Below are positions 8,514-15,685 of a stretch of 41,904 nucleotides of DNA, piece by piece. The DNA comes from Bacteroidia bacterium (lineage in GTDB: Bacteria > Bacteroidota > Bacteroidia > B-17B0 > Aurantibacillaceae). The DNA is taken from assembly GCA_025455485.1 (NCBI GenBank), contig JALOMJ010000011.1, positions 1 through 41,904 on the forward strand, read 5' to 3'. Numbering within the stretch: the first letter of the stretch is position 1; each line of letters opens with the position of its first letter. The position numbers and the translations under genes were made by a program. Below the pieces are notes generated by a model. The model saw nothing but the letters and a program-made list of their open reading frames with translations, searched no databases and was not told the DNA's origin.

Positions 8514-9095
8514 TTAAAACCCGGCCAAAATGCCTACCTGTATCATGGGGTTGGCATAAAAAATGGATTGGGCATTTTGATTCACATTGTACATGATCGA
8601 CGTATAAAAGGCGGCACGATCGCCCAAGGGCTGCCTGAATCCACCCCCCACATACACATAGCTTACCCAAACCTTATCGTTTAAATTATACGAGTACACA
8701 TTGGGCTGAAGGAGATGATTAAATTCTACTTTCGCGAATACGTTTTTAGTTAGAAAACCAAGTGCATAACTGTGTAAACCATAGATGGAATAAGAAAACT
8801 TTGATGCGCCTGAGTTATAGCCGTAATAGTTATAAATTAAGCCTACACCAACGTTGATGCGTTTGTTTAACGCACAGTTCACCACAGGTGAGAGGTACAC
8901 GTAGGTGGTGGTTCCAAACCACAACATAAAATTACCGCCAAAGCTCAGTTTGTCTTTTAAATCAAAGCTGGGCTTTTCCTTCTCTCTGGGTTTTTTTGGT
9001 TGTGGGCTGTTGCCATAGTAAACAGAGTCAACCTGAGCGCGACTTGTTGAGGCGACAGCAAAAATTAGACAGAAAAGGAGGAAGGCTTTTTTCAT
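8514..9095 (-). CDS. Small outer-membrane beta-barrel-like protein, unknown function
   Basis: The protein has 193 residues with a Sec signal (MKKAFLLFCLIFAVASTSRA, cleavage before QVD). After a short Pro/Lys-rich linker the sequence alternates hydrophobic and polar residues in strand-like stretches rich in Tyr and Gly (INVGVGLIYNYYGYNSGAS, WVSYVYVGGGFRQPLG). It ends in a terminal Phe after MIQVGILAGF, a typical outer-membrane barrel ending. The size fits an eight-stranded barrel of the OmpA/porin-like kind. I do not recognise a specific family. It is divergent from the SDR gene, and its candidate promoter lies within the first bases of that gene. Confidence 0.8.
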   Translation of the reverse strand: MKKAFLLFCLIFAVASTSRAQVDSVYYGNSPQPKKPREKEKPSFDLKDKLSFGGNFMLWFGTTTYVYLSPVVNCALNKRINVGVGLIYNYYGYNSGASKFSYSIYGLHSYALGFLTKNVFAKVEFNHLLQPNVYSYNLNDKVWVSYVYVGGGFRQPLGDRAAFYTSIMYNVNQNAQSIFYANPMIQVGILAGF

Positions 9096-9126
9096 TTAAA
9101 AAGAATATGCGGTACCTTTAAACATT

Positions 9127-9134
9127 CAAAGATA
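9127..9134 (-). promoter_or_regulatory. Candidate -7 element TATCTTTG for the barrel protein
   Basis: An exact TAnnTTTG match on the minus strand, 31 bases upstream of the ATG at 9095. A TTG on the same strand at 9153-9151 lies 16 bases further upstream, slightly short for the -33 element and already inside the SDR coding region. Confidence 0.4.
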
Positions 9135-9140
9135 AGCATT

Positions 9141-9839
9141 ATGGTGATTACAATAACCGGGGCCTCCGCGGGAATAGGCTTTGAACTTCTTAAAAAATGT
9201 TCTCAAAACGAAAATAACCTGGTTATTGCGGTTTCCCGTCATACCAAAGTGCTTGAAAAATGGGTTCAGAAAGAAAATCGCTTCAATGTGTTGGTTATTT
9301 CAGCCGACATCACCAAAGAATTACACCTGAAAAAAATTGTAAAAACAGTTGATCGCCTCAAATTGAATTTGGATGTAATCGTTAATAATGCGGGCCTGCT
9401 GATAAACAAAAGCTTTGAAACCATTAGTCCTGATGAACTGGAAGCCGTTTATCGCACCAACGTGTTTGCCCCTTTCCGGCTTATTCAGTTGCTTTTGCCT
9501 TTTATGAAAAACAAAAATCGTGGGCACATCGTTAATATCGGCAGCATGGGAGGGGTTCAAGGCGTAGAAAAGTTTCCTGGATTAAGCGCTTATACAAGCA
9601 GCAAAGCCGCTTTGGCCGGCCTTAGCGAATGTTTGGCGCTTGAATTGGCTCCGCGAAACATTGCGGTGAATTGTTTGGCCCTTGGTGCCGTGCAGACCGA
9701 CATGCTCAGCAAGGCCTTCCCGGGCTACAAAGCACCCATGTCGGCCGATCACATGGCCGAATACATTTATGATTTTGTGCGGCAAGGGCATAAGTATTTT
9801 AATGGTAAAATTATACCCGTTTCGTTTTCCACACCCTGA
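9141..9839 (+). CDS. Short-chain dehydrogenase/reductase
   Basis: A classical SDR of 232 residues. The nucleotide-binding glycine motif TGASAGIG is at residues 6-13, NNAG at 82-85, and the catalytic triad is Ser135 (NIGSMGG), Tyr151 and Lys155 (YTSSK). AVNCLALGAVQTDML after the active site is the family's PG-like loop. Position 32 onward (VSRHTK) suggests NADPH preference. The substrate cannot be told from sequence. It is slightly shorter than usual at the C-terminus but has all core elements. A strong intrinsic terminator follows the stop. Confidence 0.95.
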   Translation: MVITITGASAGIGFELLKKCSQNENNLVIAVSRHTKVLEKWVQKENRFNVLVISADITKELHLKKIVKTVDRLKLNLDVIVNNAGLLINKSFETISPDELEAVYRTNVFAPFRLIQLLLPFMKNKNRGHIVNIGSMGGVQGVEKFPGLSAYTSSKAALAGLSECLALELAPRNIAVNCLALGAVQTDMLSKAFPGYKAPMSADHMAEYIYDFVRQGHKYFNGKIIPVSFSTP

Positions 9840-9846
9840 TAGAAAA

Positions 9847-9877
9847 TAAAAAAGCCGGAAATTCCGGCCTTTTTTTC
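9847..9877. terminator. Bidirectional intrinsic terminator
   Basis: A GC-rich stem GCCGGA/TCCGGC (9854-9859 with 9863-9868) is followed by a T-run at 9870-9876 and preceded by an A-run, so it can end both the SDR transcript and the convergent BNR-protein transcript. Confidence 0.88.
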
Positions 9878-9889
9878 TTATGAAGTTTG

Positions 9890-12800
9890 TTATTCTTTAG
9901 CAAACCTTATGCTGTGTTCTTTTCCTGAGCTTTCTTTCAACTGTAATAGATAAACTCCTTTTGGAAAACCGGAAATGTTTAACTGCAATTCGCTTTTGGA
10001 TTTGCTAAATCCACAATCGTGCTCAAGTAGCAGGCGCCCGGCCAAATCTCTGACGGTAAGATGTACCTCGGCATCTTGTTTGAATACAACAAACAGCTTG
10101 TCCTTCGAAGGATTAGGATAAACCATAAGTGCGCTATTGCCAATTTTATTTTCACTCAGGCCAACACATTCACTAACGCTTAACAACACGGTAGAGCTGT
10201 TTTTACACCCATTTTCATCTGTAACAGTACAGGTATATTCCTGAGTACTGCCAGGATTAAGGGTAACAGTTGCGCCGTTCAAATTTCCGGGTTGCCAGTT
10301 ATAAGTGCTGCCTCCACTTGCGCTTATGCTGATGCTTTCACCTAAACAAATGGCGGGTGCAGCCGAAGAAAAAACCACCAGCGGATTTGGATGCACCAGT
10401 ATAGTGTTTGTGTACACGTTGCCCGGACCAATGGTATTGTTGGATTGCAAGCTAACCGTATAAATACCGGCCACCGAAACACTCAGTGTTGGATTTTGGG
10501 CCGAAGTAGAACTGAGCGTTGCAGTTGATGCGGGATTTACAGTCCACAACCAGGAGGTTGGTGAGTTGGTTGAAGCATCTTGTAAAACAAAATTTGAATT
10601 TTCGCAGTAGGGGCCGCTGCTGGTAAAATTACTTATCGGAGCGGCAGTAGTTTGAATCACATCCACTTCATACACTCCTCTACCATAGGTAGCAGCGCGA
10701 AGCAGTCCGGGGGCAGCCGGAGAAATTTCCATATCGCTGATAGGGGCATTTGGTAAACCAATGTTGTATAATGTCCAATTCACACTGGAATTATCTTTAT
10801 AGTAAACCCCCACATCCATGCCAACATAAATTCTGTCATTTGTTCCCGGCTGATAAACTGAGCAGTTTGCAGGAAGATTTGGTAAATTCGAACTAACGTT
10901 TACCCAGCTTGTGCCTCCGTTGGTAGATTGAAATACTTTGCTTCCCGCTGTATACCCACTGACTGTTACCCACAGGGTGTTCGGGTCAGTAGGTGAAATG
11001 GTAATAAACGTTGGTGCTCCAACGGGAAGGGCTGTTGCAGCAGTCCATGTAAGGCCTCCGTCTGTGGTCTTTCGCAACACGCTATTGGTACCATGTATGA
11101 CATAAATAACCTGATTGTTGGATGGGGCAATAGCAAATTCAGTAATGGCGCCGCCACCCCCTGTTGCTGTTAATTGTGTCCAGCTGGTGCCAAGGTTATT
11201 GCTCACAAACATTTGTGATCTTCCTGCATAAAGGCGCGTGGCCACAACAGGATCTTGCTTCCAGGGTGTTACCCAGGCTCCGCTACCTGTTATACCGGAG
11301 GTGATACTTGAATACGATGCGCCGCCATTGGTTGATCTGACAAAGGCACCATACGGTGTTGAAGTAAATAAATTTTGGTCGTTGGTGCGATCGATAAAAC
11401 AATCCATACCATCTCCGGCGTAACTGGCCTGATATACTGTTCCGGTGTACAAGCCGGTACCATTATCCTGGTGGCCTGTTATCCAGCGGTTAGCAGTAAG
11501 TGAGGATAAGCCTATTTTATAAATTTGAGCGATGTTCCTGTTGGCGTTAAGGTCAATCCAATTGGTAACATTGTATTTAAAAATCCCTCCATCTGAGGCT
11601 GAAAATAAATCGCCATTGGCATCGTACTCTAAATCGTGATGATCGGCTTTTAAATACACTCCCGGCGCTGAAGTGCCTATCCAGCAACCAATGATGGTCC
11701 ATGTGCCGCTTGCGCCTCCGGTGTTGCTTCTCCACACATTAACGCCACCAACATTCACAAGGTTGGCATCTGTAGGGGACACTGCAATGCACAAGTCAAA
11801 CCAACCCTGGCCCCCGGTAGAGGTACCGTTGCAGGCATTACCCAAAACATTGGGCGTTGTAGACATTACCGTAAAGGTAGCGCCGCCATCAATTGAACGG
11901 TAAAGACCGGCATAACCACTGTTGGAACTATTGGAACGCAGGGCATACACAAAATTTGTATCAGCGGGTGTAACGGCAATGGCCATGCGGTTACAGCCGG
12001 TAGTAGGTATTCCATTGGAAATGGTGGACCAGGTAATGCCTCCATCTGCAGATAAACGGAAGGTTGTTCCACCGGCATATATAATGTTTGGATTGCCGGG
12101 TTTAAACTCCAAATCGTGGGTGGTTCCGGTGGCCACTTGCGTCCACGATGTGCCTCCATTCGTTGTTCTGTAAATGCCAATGTTGGTGGCCGCTAAAAGC
12201 ACCTGAGGGTTTGTTGGATGAATAATCAAACGGCGCATCTGGCGTTGTGCGCTTACTGCAAAAGTAAGTCCGGTGGTGTTCCAGGTGTTGCCTCCATCAG
12301 TAGATTTTAACACACCGATACAATAAGTGTCTCCCGCATCACCGTCGCCTGTAGCAAGGTACATGATGTTTGGATTGCTTGAATCGATGGCTAAATCAGA
12401 GCAACCTATCACTGTTAAATTATCTGTGTTGGTAGACCAGGTAAGGCCTCCATCGGTTGTTTTCCACAAACCTCCGGCCGGTGCTCCTGCCCAAAATATG
12501 GATGGGTTTGTTGGATGGAAGGTAATGAAGTTATCCCGTCCGGCTTTTCTTGGAAACCCATTTGTGGCTACACCACTCATCGGACCCATTGGACCCATGG
12601 CCGTCCATGTGGTTGATGAGGAAAGCTGAGGATTAGTGCCTGGATTTTGTATGGATTTATTTGTGGCATTGGCTTCTAAAAATTCCTGAAAATAAAACTG
12701 GTTTTTTGAAACTAGAGACAAATCACCGCTGGGATAAACCCTGGGTTCCATAAAACTTTCCCAGCGTTTAAAGGGTTTGTAACCACTGCCCGGAACTGAT

Positions 12801-12946
12801 GAATCTTTGCCCTTCCAGTAGGAATTGAATGCAGCTTGAATGTCATAGAAATTTCTACCGGGTTCATTCATCATGTTCACCCATTCCTGAGACTTAACCG
12901 ATACGAAACCTAAAATTAAAAATACGCTTACAAATAATCTTTTCAT
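9890..12946 (-). CDS. Secreted sortilin/BNR-repeat propeller protein with PKD/Ig-like domains and T9SS sorting domain
   Basis: A 1018-residue secreted protein starting with a Sec signal (MKRLFVSVFLILGFVSVKSQ). From about residue 110 to 750 it carries many Asp-box/BNR-type repeats (TTDGGLTWS, STDGGNTWN, TTNGGTSWT, SIDGGATFT, STNGGTSWV), the hallmark of sortilin/VPS10-like propellers seen in Bacteroidota secreted proteins. Two PKD/Ig-like domains follow at about 765-935, the second containing YNWQPGNLNGATVTL. It ends in a type A sorting domain (LMVYPNPSKDKLFVVF, LTVRDLAGRLLLEH, FPKGVYLLQL). The function is unknown. Annotation pipelines often call such proteins glycosyl hydrolases because of the BNR repeats, but no catalytic motif is visible. 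Confidence 0.9.
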   Translation of the reverse strand: MKRLFVSVFLILGFVSVKSQEWVNMMNEPGRNFYDIQAAFNSYWKGKDSSVPGSGYKPFKRWESFMEPRVYPSGDLSLVSKNQFYFQEFLEANATNKSIQNPGTNPQLSSSTTWTAMGPMGPMSGVATNGFPRKAGRDNFITFHPTNPSIFWAGAPAGGLWKTTDGGLTWSTNTDNLTVIGCSDLAIDSSNPNIMYLATGDGDAGDTYCIGVLKSTDGGNTWNTTGLTFAVSAQRQMRRLIIHPTNPQVLLAATNIGIYRTTNGGTSWTQVATGTTHDLEFKPGNPNIIYAGGTTFRLSADGGITWSTISNGIPTTGCNRMAIAVTPADTNFVYALRSNSSNSGYAGLYRSIDGGATFTVMSTTPNVLGNACNGTSTGGQGWFDLCIAVSPTDANLVNVGGVNVWRSNTGGASGTWTIIGCWIGTSAPGVYLKADHHDLEYDANGDLFSASDGGIFKYNVTNWIDLNANRNIAQIYKIGLSSLTANRWITGHQDNGTGLYTGTVYQASYAGDGMDCFIDRTNDQNLFTSTPYGAFVRSTNGGASYSSITSGITGSGAWVTPWKQDPVVATRLYAGRSQMFVSNNLGTSWTQLTATGGGGAITEFAIAPSNNQVIYVIHGTNSVLRKTTDGGLTWTAATALPVGAPTFITISPTDPNTLWVTVSGYTAGSKVFQSTNGGTSWVNVSSNLPNLPANCSVYQPGTNDRIYVGMDVGVYYKDNSSVNWTLYNIGLPNAPISDMEISPAAPGLLRAATYGRGVYEVDVIQTTAAPISNFTSSGPYCENSNFVLQDASTNSPTSWLWTVNPASTATLSSTSAQNPTLSVSVAGIYTVSLQSNNTIGPGNVYTNTILVHPNPLVVFSSAAPAICLGESISISASGGSTYNWQPGNLNGATVTLNPGSTQEYTCTVTDENGCKNSSTVLLSVSECVGLSENKIGNSALMVYPNPSKDKLFVVFKQDAEVHLTVRDLAGRLLLEHDCGFSKSKSELQLNISGFPKGVYLLQLKESSGKEHSIRFAKE

Positions 12947-13056
12947 CTTTGAATTTATGTATATCTACTAAGATAATAAGATATGTCAAAAAACACAAAC
13001 AGAATAATGTAAAAAATGGTAATACACCAACACTTTATTGGGTGGATATACGGCAT

Positions 13057-13088
13057 TTTGGAATTGTGTAGAGAACAAATTACATTTA
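13057..13088 (+). promoter_or_regulatory. Candidate promoter deciding the start of the 13094 gene
   Basis: TTTG at 13057-13060, a 20-base spacer and TACATTTA (13081-13088) fit the Bacteroidota -33/-7 pattern with one mismatch. The element lies downstream of an in-frame ATG at 13016, supporting the ATG at 13094, which also begins a clean signal peptide. Confidence 0.45.
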
Positions 13089-13093
13089 GGCTT

Positions 13094-13585
13094 ATGATAC
13101 TGAGAAAAACCACCCTTTTGTTCGTTTTTTTGATGCTGAGCCTTCTGCTTGGAGCCCAAAAAAAGAGAGTTACACTTGAATTACTATTTACTGAACCCTA
13201 TTGTGGTGGCGCACGGCCCAGCCCTGAAATTCTGGAAGAAGCTCAAAAACAAAAACCTTTTGCCGGCCGTAAAATGATTTTGATTTCAAAAACCGGCAAA
13301 GTGGATACGCTGCTCACCGACGCCAAAGGAAAAATAGTGGTGAAGTTAAACAAGGGCGAATACACCGTGTTCGAACCATGGCGCTATTACAAAAGTACCT
13401 TTAGCGGAGCTCCGGGAAATCAATTCGACCAGGCGTGTTTAAAAGCCGAATGGGAAAAGCCAACTTTGGAAATTAAGGTTACGCGCAAAAAAGCAAGTAT
13501 CATGTTTAAAAACGAACTCCAAAACTATTGCGACTGGGCAACACCCTGTTTGCTGGAAATACACGCCCCCCCGATGAGGGAGTAG
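13094..13585 (+). CDS. Small secreted protein with four cysteines, unknown function
   Basis: I chose the ATG at 13094 because it starts a typical signal peptide (MILRKTTLLFVFLMLSLLLG, then AQ) and because a candidate promoter precedes it. The mature part is about 140 residues. It begins with LFTEPYCGGARPSPEI, continues with strand-like segments (RKMILISKTGKVDTLLTDA, GKIVVKLNKGEYTVFEP) resembling a carboxypeptidase-regulatory/Cna-B fold, and ends with NYCDWATPC. The four cysteines could form two disulfides. I know related Bacteroidota proteins with a PYCGGA-type motif but no function for them. It is divergent from the BNR gene and its stop is 5 bases from the M43 protease stop. Confidence 0.78.
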   Translation: MILRKTTLLFVFLMLSLLLGAQKKRVTLELLFTEPYCGGARPSPEILEEAQKQKPFAGRKMILISKTGKVDTLLTDAKGKIVVKLNKGEYTVFEPWRYYKSTFSGAPGNQFDQACLKAEWEKPTLEIKVTRKKASIMFKNELQNYCDWATPCLLEIHAPPMRE

Positions 13586-13590
13586 CAAGG

Positions 13591-15489
13591 TTATTGCTTT
13601 AAAAACTTTTTTACCTCGCGCTTTCCGTTTTTCGAATACACATTTACCAGGTACATACCATTTTCTAGTTCTTTTGTGTTGAGCTGGTAGTGGCATTTTC
13701 CTGATTCGCATGGAAAAGCAGCCGAGAAAAGTAATCGCCCGTTGAGGTCACTCAATTCAACCTTATAGTCTGACCCGGTTTTGACATAAAATTCAAGGTT
13801 TACGAGTTCAGTTCCCGGATTTGGAAATAGCTGAAACATATACGGTGAAAAGTCCGATTCCCGCAATCCTACACAGGCATCCACTTCAAAGTTGAGGGTA
13901 ACTGTGCTTACACAGTTGTCGGAATTGCTACCTGAACAAACAAGGGTTTGAGGCCCTGTGGCAGTGAAGAAAAAACTGTTGCCTGTAATGCCACCCGGCT
14001 GCCAGGTATAAGAATCTGCACCTGCCGCTAATAAAACTATATCGTCATTCAGACAAACTACAGGGCCGGCTCCTAAAAAACTAAGTTGTGGCGCAGCTTT
14101 CACCGTAATGGTTTTGGTTTGAACACTGAGTGTGCCATTGTCGGCCGCAAGACTTATCGTGTATACCCCGGCAGCGCTAAAACTCATGGTCACCAGATTG
14201 GTATTGGCATTTGGACTAATAGCGGCAGCGCCGTTCGACGACCAGGTATAGCTAGGAACAGGATTTCCTGAAGAGATATTTGTGAACGTTACCACTCCAT
14301 TTTCACATACTGAAGACGATACGTTGAAAGCCGCTACGGCAGGCGTTTCTGCAAGCGAGCAGAGGTTGTGCGTGCCCAATTGGTTTCGGTAAAAACTGTT
14401 TTGCATGGCCGTTTGCATCCGAAGGGCTTGATCAGAACTAAACATGTACTTGGCCGCATCGGCGGTGTAGTCCATAAAATTCATAAACATCTCGCCGTTA
14501 GGACTGTTTCCACTGCAATTGGTGGTTTTAAAGGGGTAATTTGGGCTTCCGAAATTTTGACCGGAGGCCGGGGGTGTATCAACGCAAAAATCGCTTGCGC
14601 AGGTTCCATCCCCCCAAATATGACGAAGGCCAAGCCAGTGACCTACTTCGTGCGTGGCGGTTCTTCCGCGGTTGTTGCTGCCGGCATAGGTGCCACCCGG
14701 AAAAATTCCTGCTGAGCCAAACGCTCTGGCCCAACACCATACCCCATCGGTTTGATTGGTGCCGAAAAATCCACTCGGAAGTCCGGTTAGGCCGGCAAAA
14801 GGCGGAAACGTGGCGTAACCCAAAAGTCCCGAAGAACTGCTAACGTCTGAAATCCAAATGTTGAAATATTTTGTCACGTTCCAAATGCTACCCGGTTTAA
14901 TGGTGCCATTCATGTAATTCATAAAGGTATTCAGGTTGCTTCCAAAAGAAGCCGGGTTCGACCACCCTTTGCTCACGTAATTAATGCGTTCAATACCCGG
15001 TTCTGCAAGCAGGTTGCCAAGGGTGTCTTTGGTTGCCAGACAAAATTGAATCTCACAATTGGCAATTTGAATTCTCCCAAGCACATCCAGGTTAGCCGAA
15101 TCCACACTTTGGTTGGCTGCCCAGGTTTTAAAAGCAGTACCGGGGTAGTTGCCACTGTTAAACCCTATCCCTCCGAAATCATCATTTAACACTTTGATTT
15201 GTGAATTAATCTGCCCCTGAGAAATATTAGGGTAGGTGCCAACCGACTGTCCGCCGTGAATAACATGCACAATCACAGGAATGGTGAACACTTGTTTCTG
15301 GGTTTTTCCTGCGGTTTTTGAAGATTTAAATTGCTGCACTAACACCTCAAAAGCTTCATCCCAGGCCTTATCCGGCACCGGTGTGGCACAATAGGCTTGA
15401 TTATCAGAAATTTCGGGTTTTTGTTGAGCAAGGGTAGAAAAAGAGGCAAGGCTTAAAACAAAAGCAAGGGTAATGGGGATAATTTTCAT
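13591..15489 (-). CDS. Secreted M43 (cytophagalysin/pappalysin-type) metalloprotease with T9SS sorting domain
   Basis: This zinc endopeptidase has a Sec signal (MKIIPITLAFVLSLASFSTL, AQ). The catalytic domain, about residues 65-375, holds HEVGHWLGLRH with zinc ligands His280, His284 and His290 and the catalytic Glu281. Met339 in MNFMDYT is the metzincin Met-turn. PVIVHVIHGGQ near residue 71 is the usual first strand. Two PKD/Ig-like domains follow (about 383-465 and 468-545), then a type A sorting domain (MFQLFPNPGTELVNLEF, VELSDLNGRLLFS, LENGMYLVNVYS). It should be secreted through T9SS and act outside the cell. The last Ig-like domain and junction closely resemble those of the BNR protein next door. 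Confidence 0.95.
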   Translation of the reverse strand: MKIIPITLAFVLSLASFSTLAQQKPEISDNQAYCATPVPDKAWDEAFEVLVQQFKSSKTAGKTQKQVFTIPVIVHVIHGGQSVGTYPNISQGQINSQIKVLNDDFGGIGFNSGNYPGTAFKTWAANQSVDSANLDVLGRIQIANCEIQFCLATKDTLGNLLAEPGIERINYVSKGWSNPASFGSNLNTFMNYMNGTIKPGSIWNVTKYFNIWISDVSSSSGLLGYATFPPFAGLTGLPSGFFGTNQTDGVWCWARAFGSAGIFPGGTYAGSNNRGRTATHEVGHWLGLRHIWGDGTCASDFCVDTPPASGQNFGSPNYPFKTTNCSGNSPNGEMFMNFMDYTADAAKYMFSSDQALRMQTAMQNSFYRNQLGTHNLCSLAETPAVAAFNVSSSVCENGVVTFTNISSGNPVPSYTWSSNGAAAISPNANTNLVTMSFSAAGVYTISLAADNGTLSVQTKTITVKAAPQLSFLGAGPVVCLNDDIVLLAAGADSYTWQPGGITGNSFFFTATGPQTLVCSGSNSDNCVSTVTLNFEVDACVGLRESDFSPYMFQLFPNPGTELVNLEFYVKTGSDYKVELSDLNGRLLFSAAFPCESGKCHYQLNTKELENGMYLVNVYSKNGKREVKKFLKQ

Positions 15490-15685
15490 ATTAAATTTAC
15501 TAACCCACTAATTTAGGCTGAAATTCTCAATTTTCAAACAAAACCACTTTGGAATAATGCTAAATCTTAGAGTAAGGCCCTCCCGTTAAAAAAAAGTGCC
15601 GTATTTTTTAAAAAAACAATAAAAAACCATTTTGATGCGCTGTTAGGGTAATTTGTTGTATATTCGTTCTGACAAAATTAATGCC

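Noticed and set aside
9890..12946. Glycosyl hydrolase or sialidase function for the BNR protein
   Set aside because: The Asp-box repeats alone do not show catalysis; I see no sialidase Arg triad or FRIP motif, so only the propeller fold is claimed.
14368..14843. Two overlapping plus-strand open frames of about 100-115 codons inside the M43 gene
   Set aside because: They are opposite-strand shadows of a clear zinc protease with an intact HEVGH motif; their translations look like low-similarity, Arg- and Cys-scattered sequence without any domain.
14951..14975. A GGGTTCGACC stretch resembling a tRNA T-arm
   Set aside because: It lies in coding sequence of the M43 protease and no acceptor or anticodon stem can be drawn around it.
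15659..15666. TATATTCG before the caspase-like gene as a -7 element
   Set aside because: One mismatch at a core T and a 24-base distance to the nearest TTTG; not convincing enough to list.
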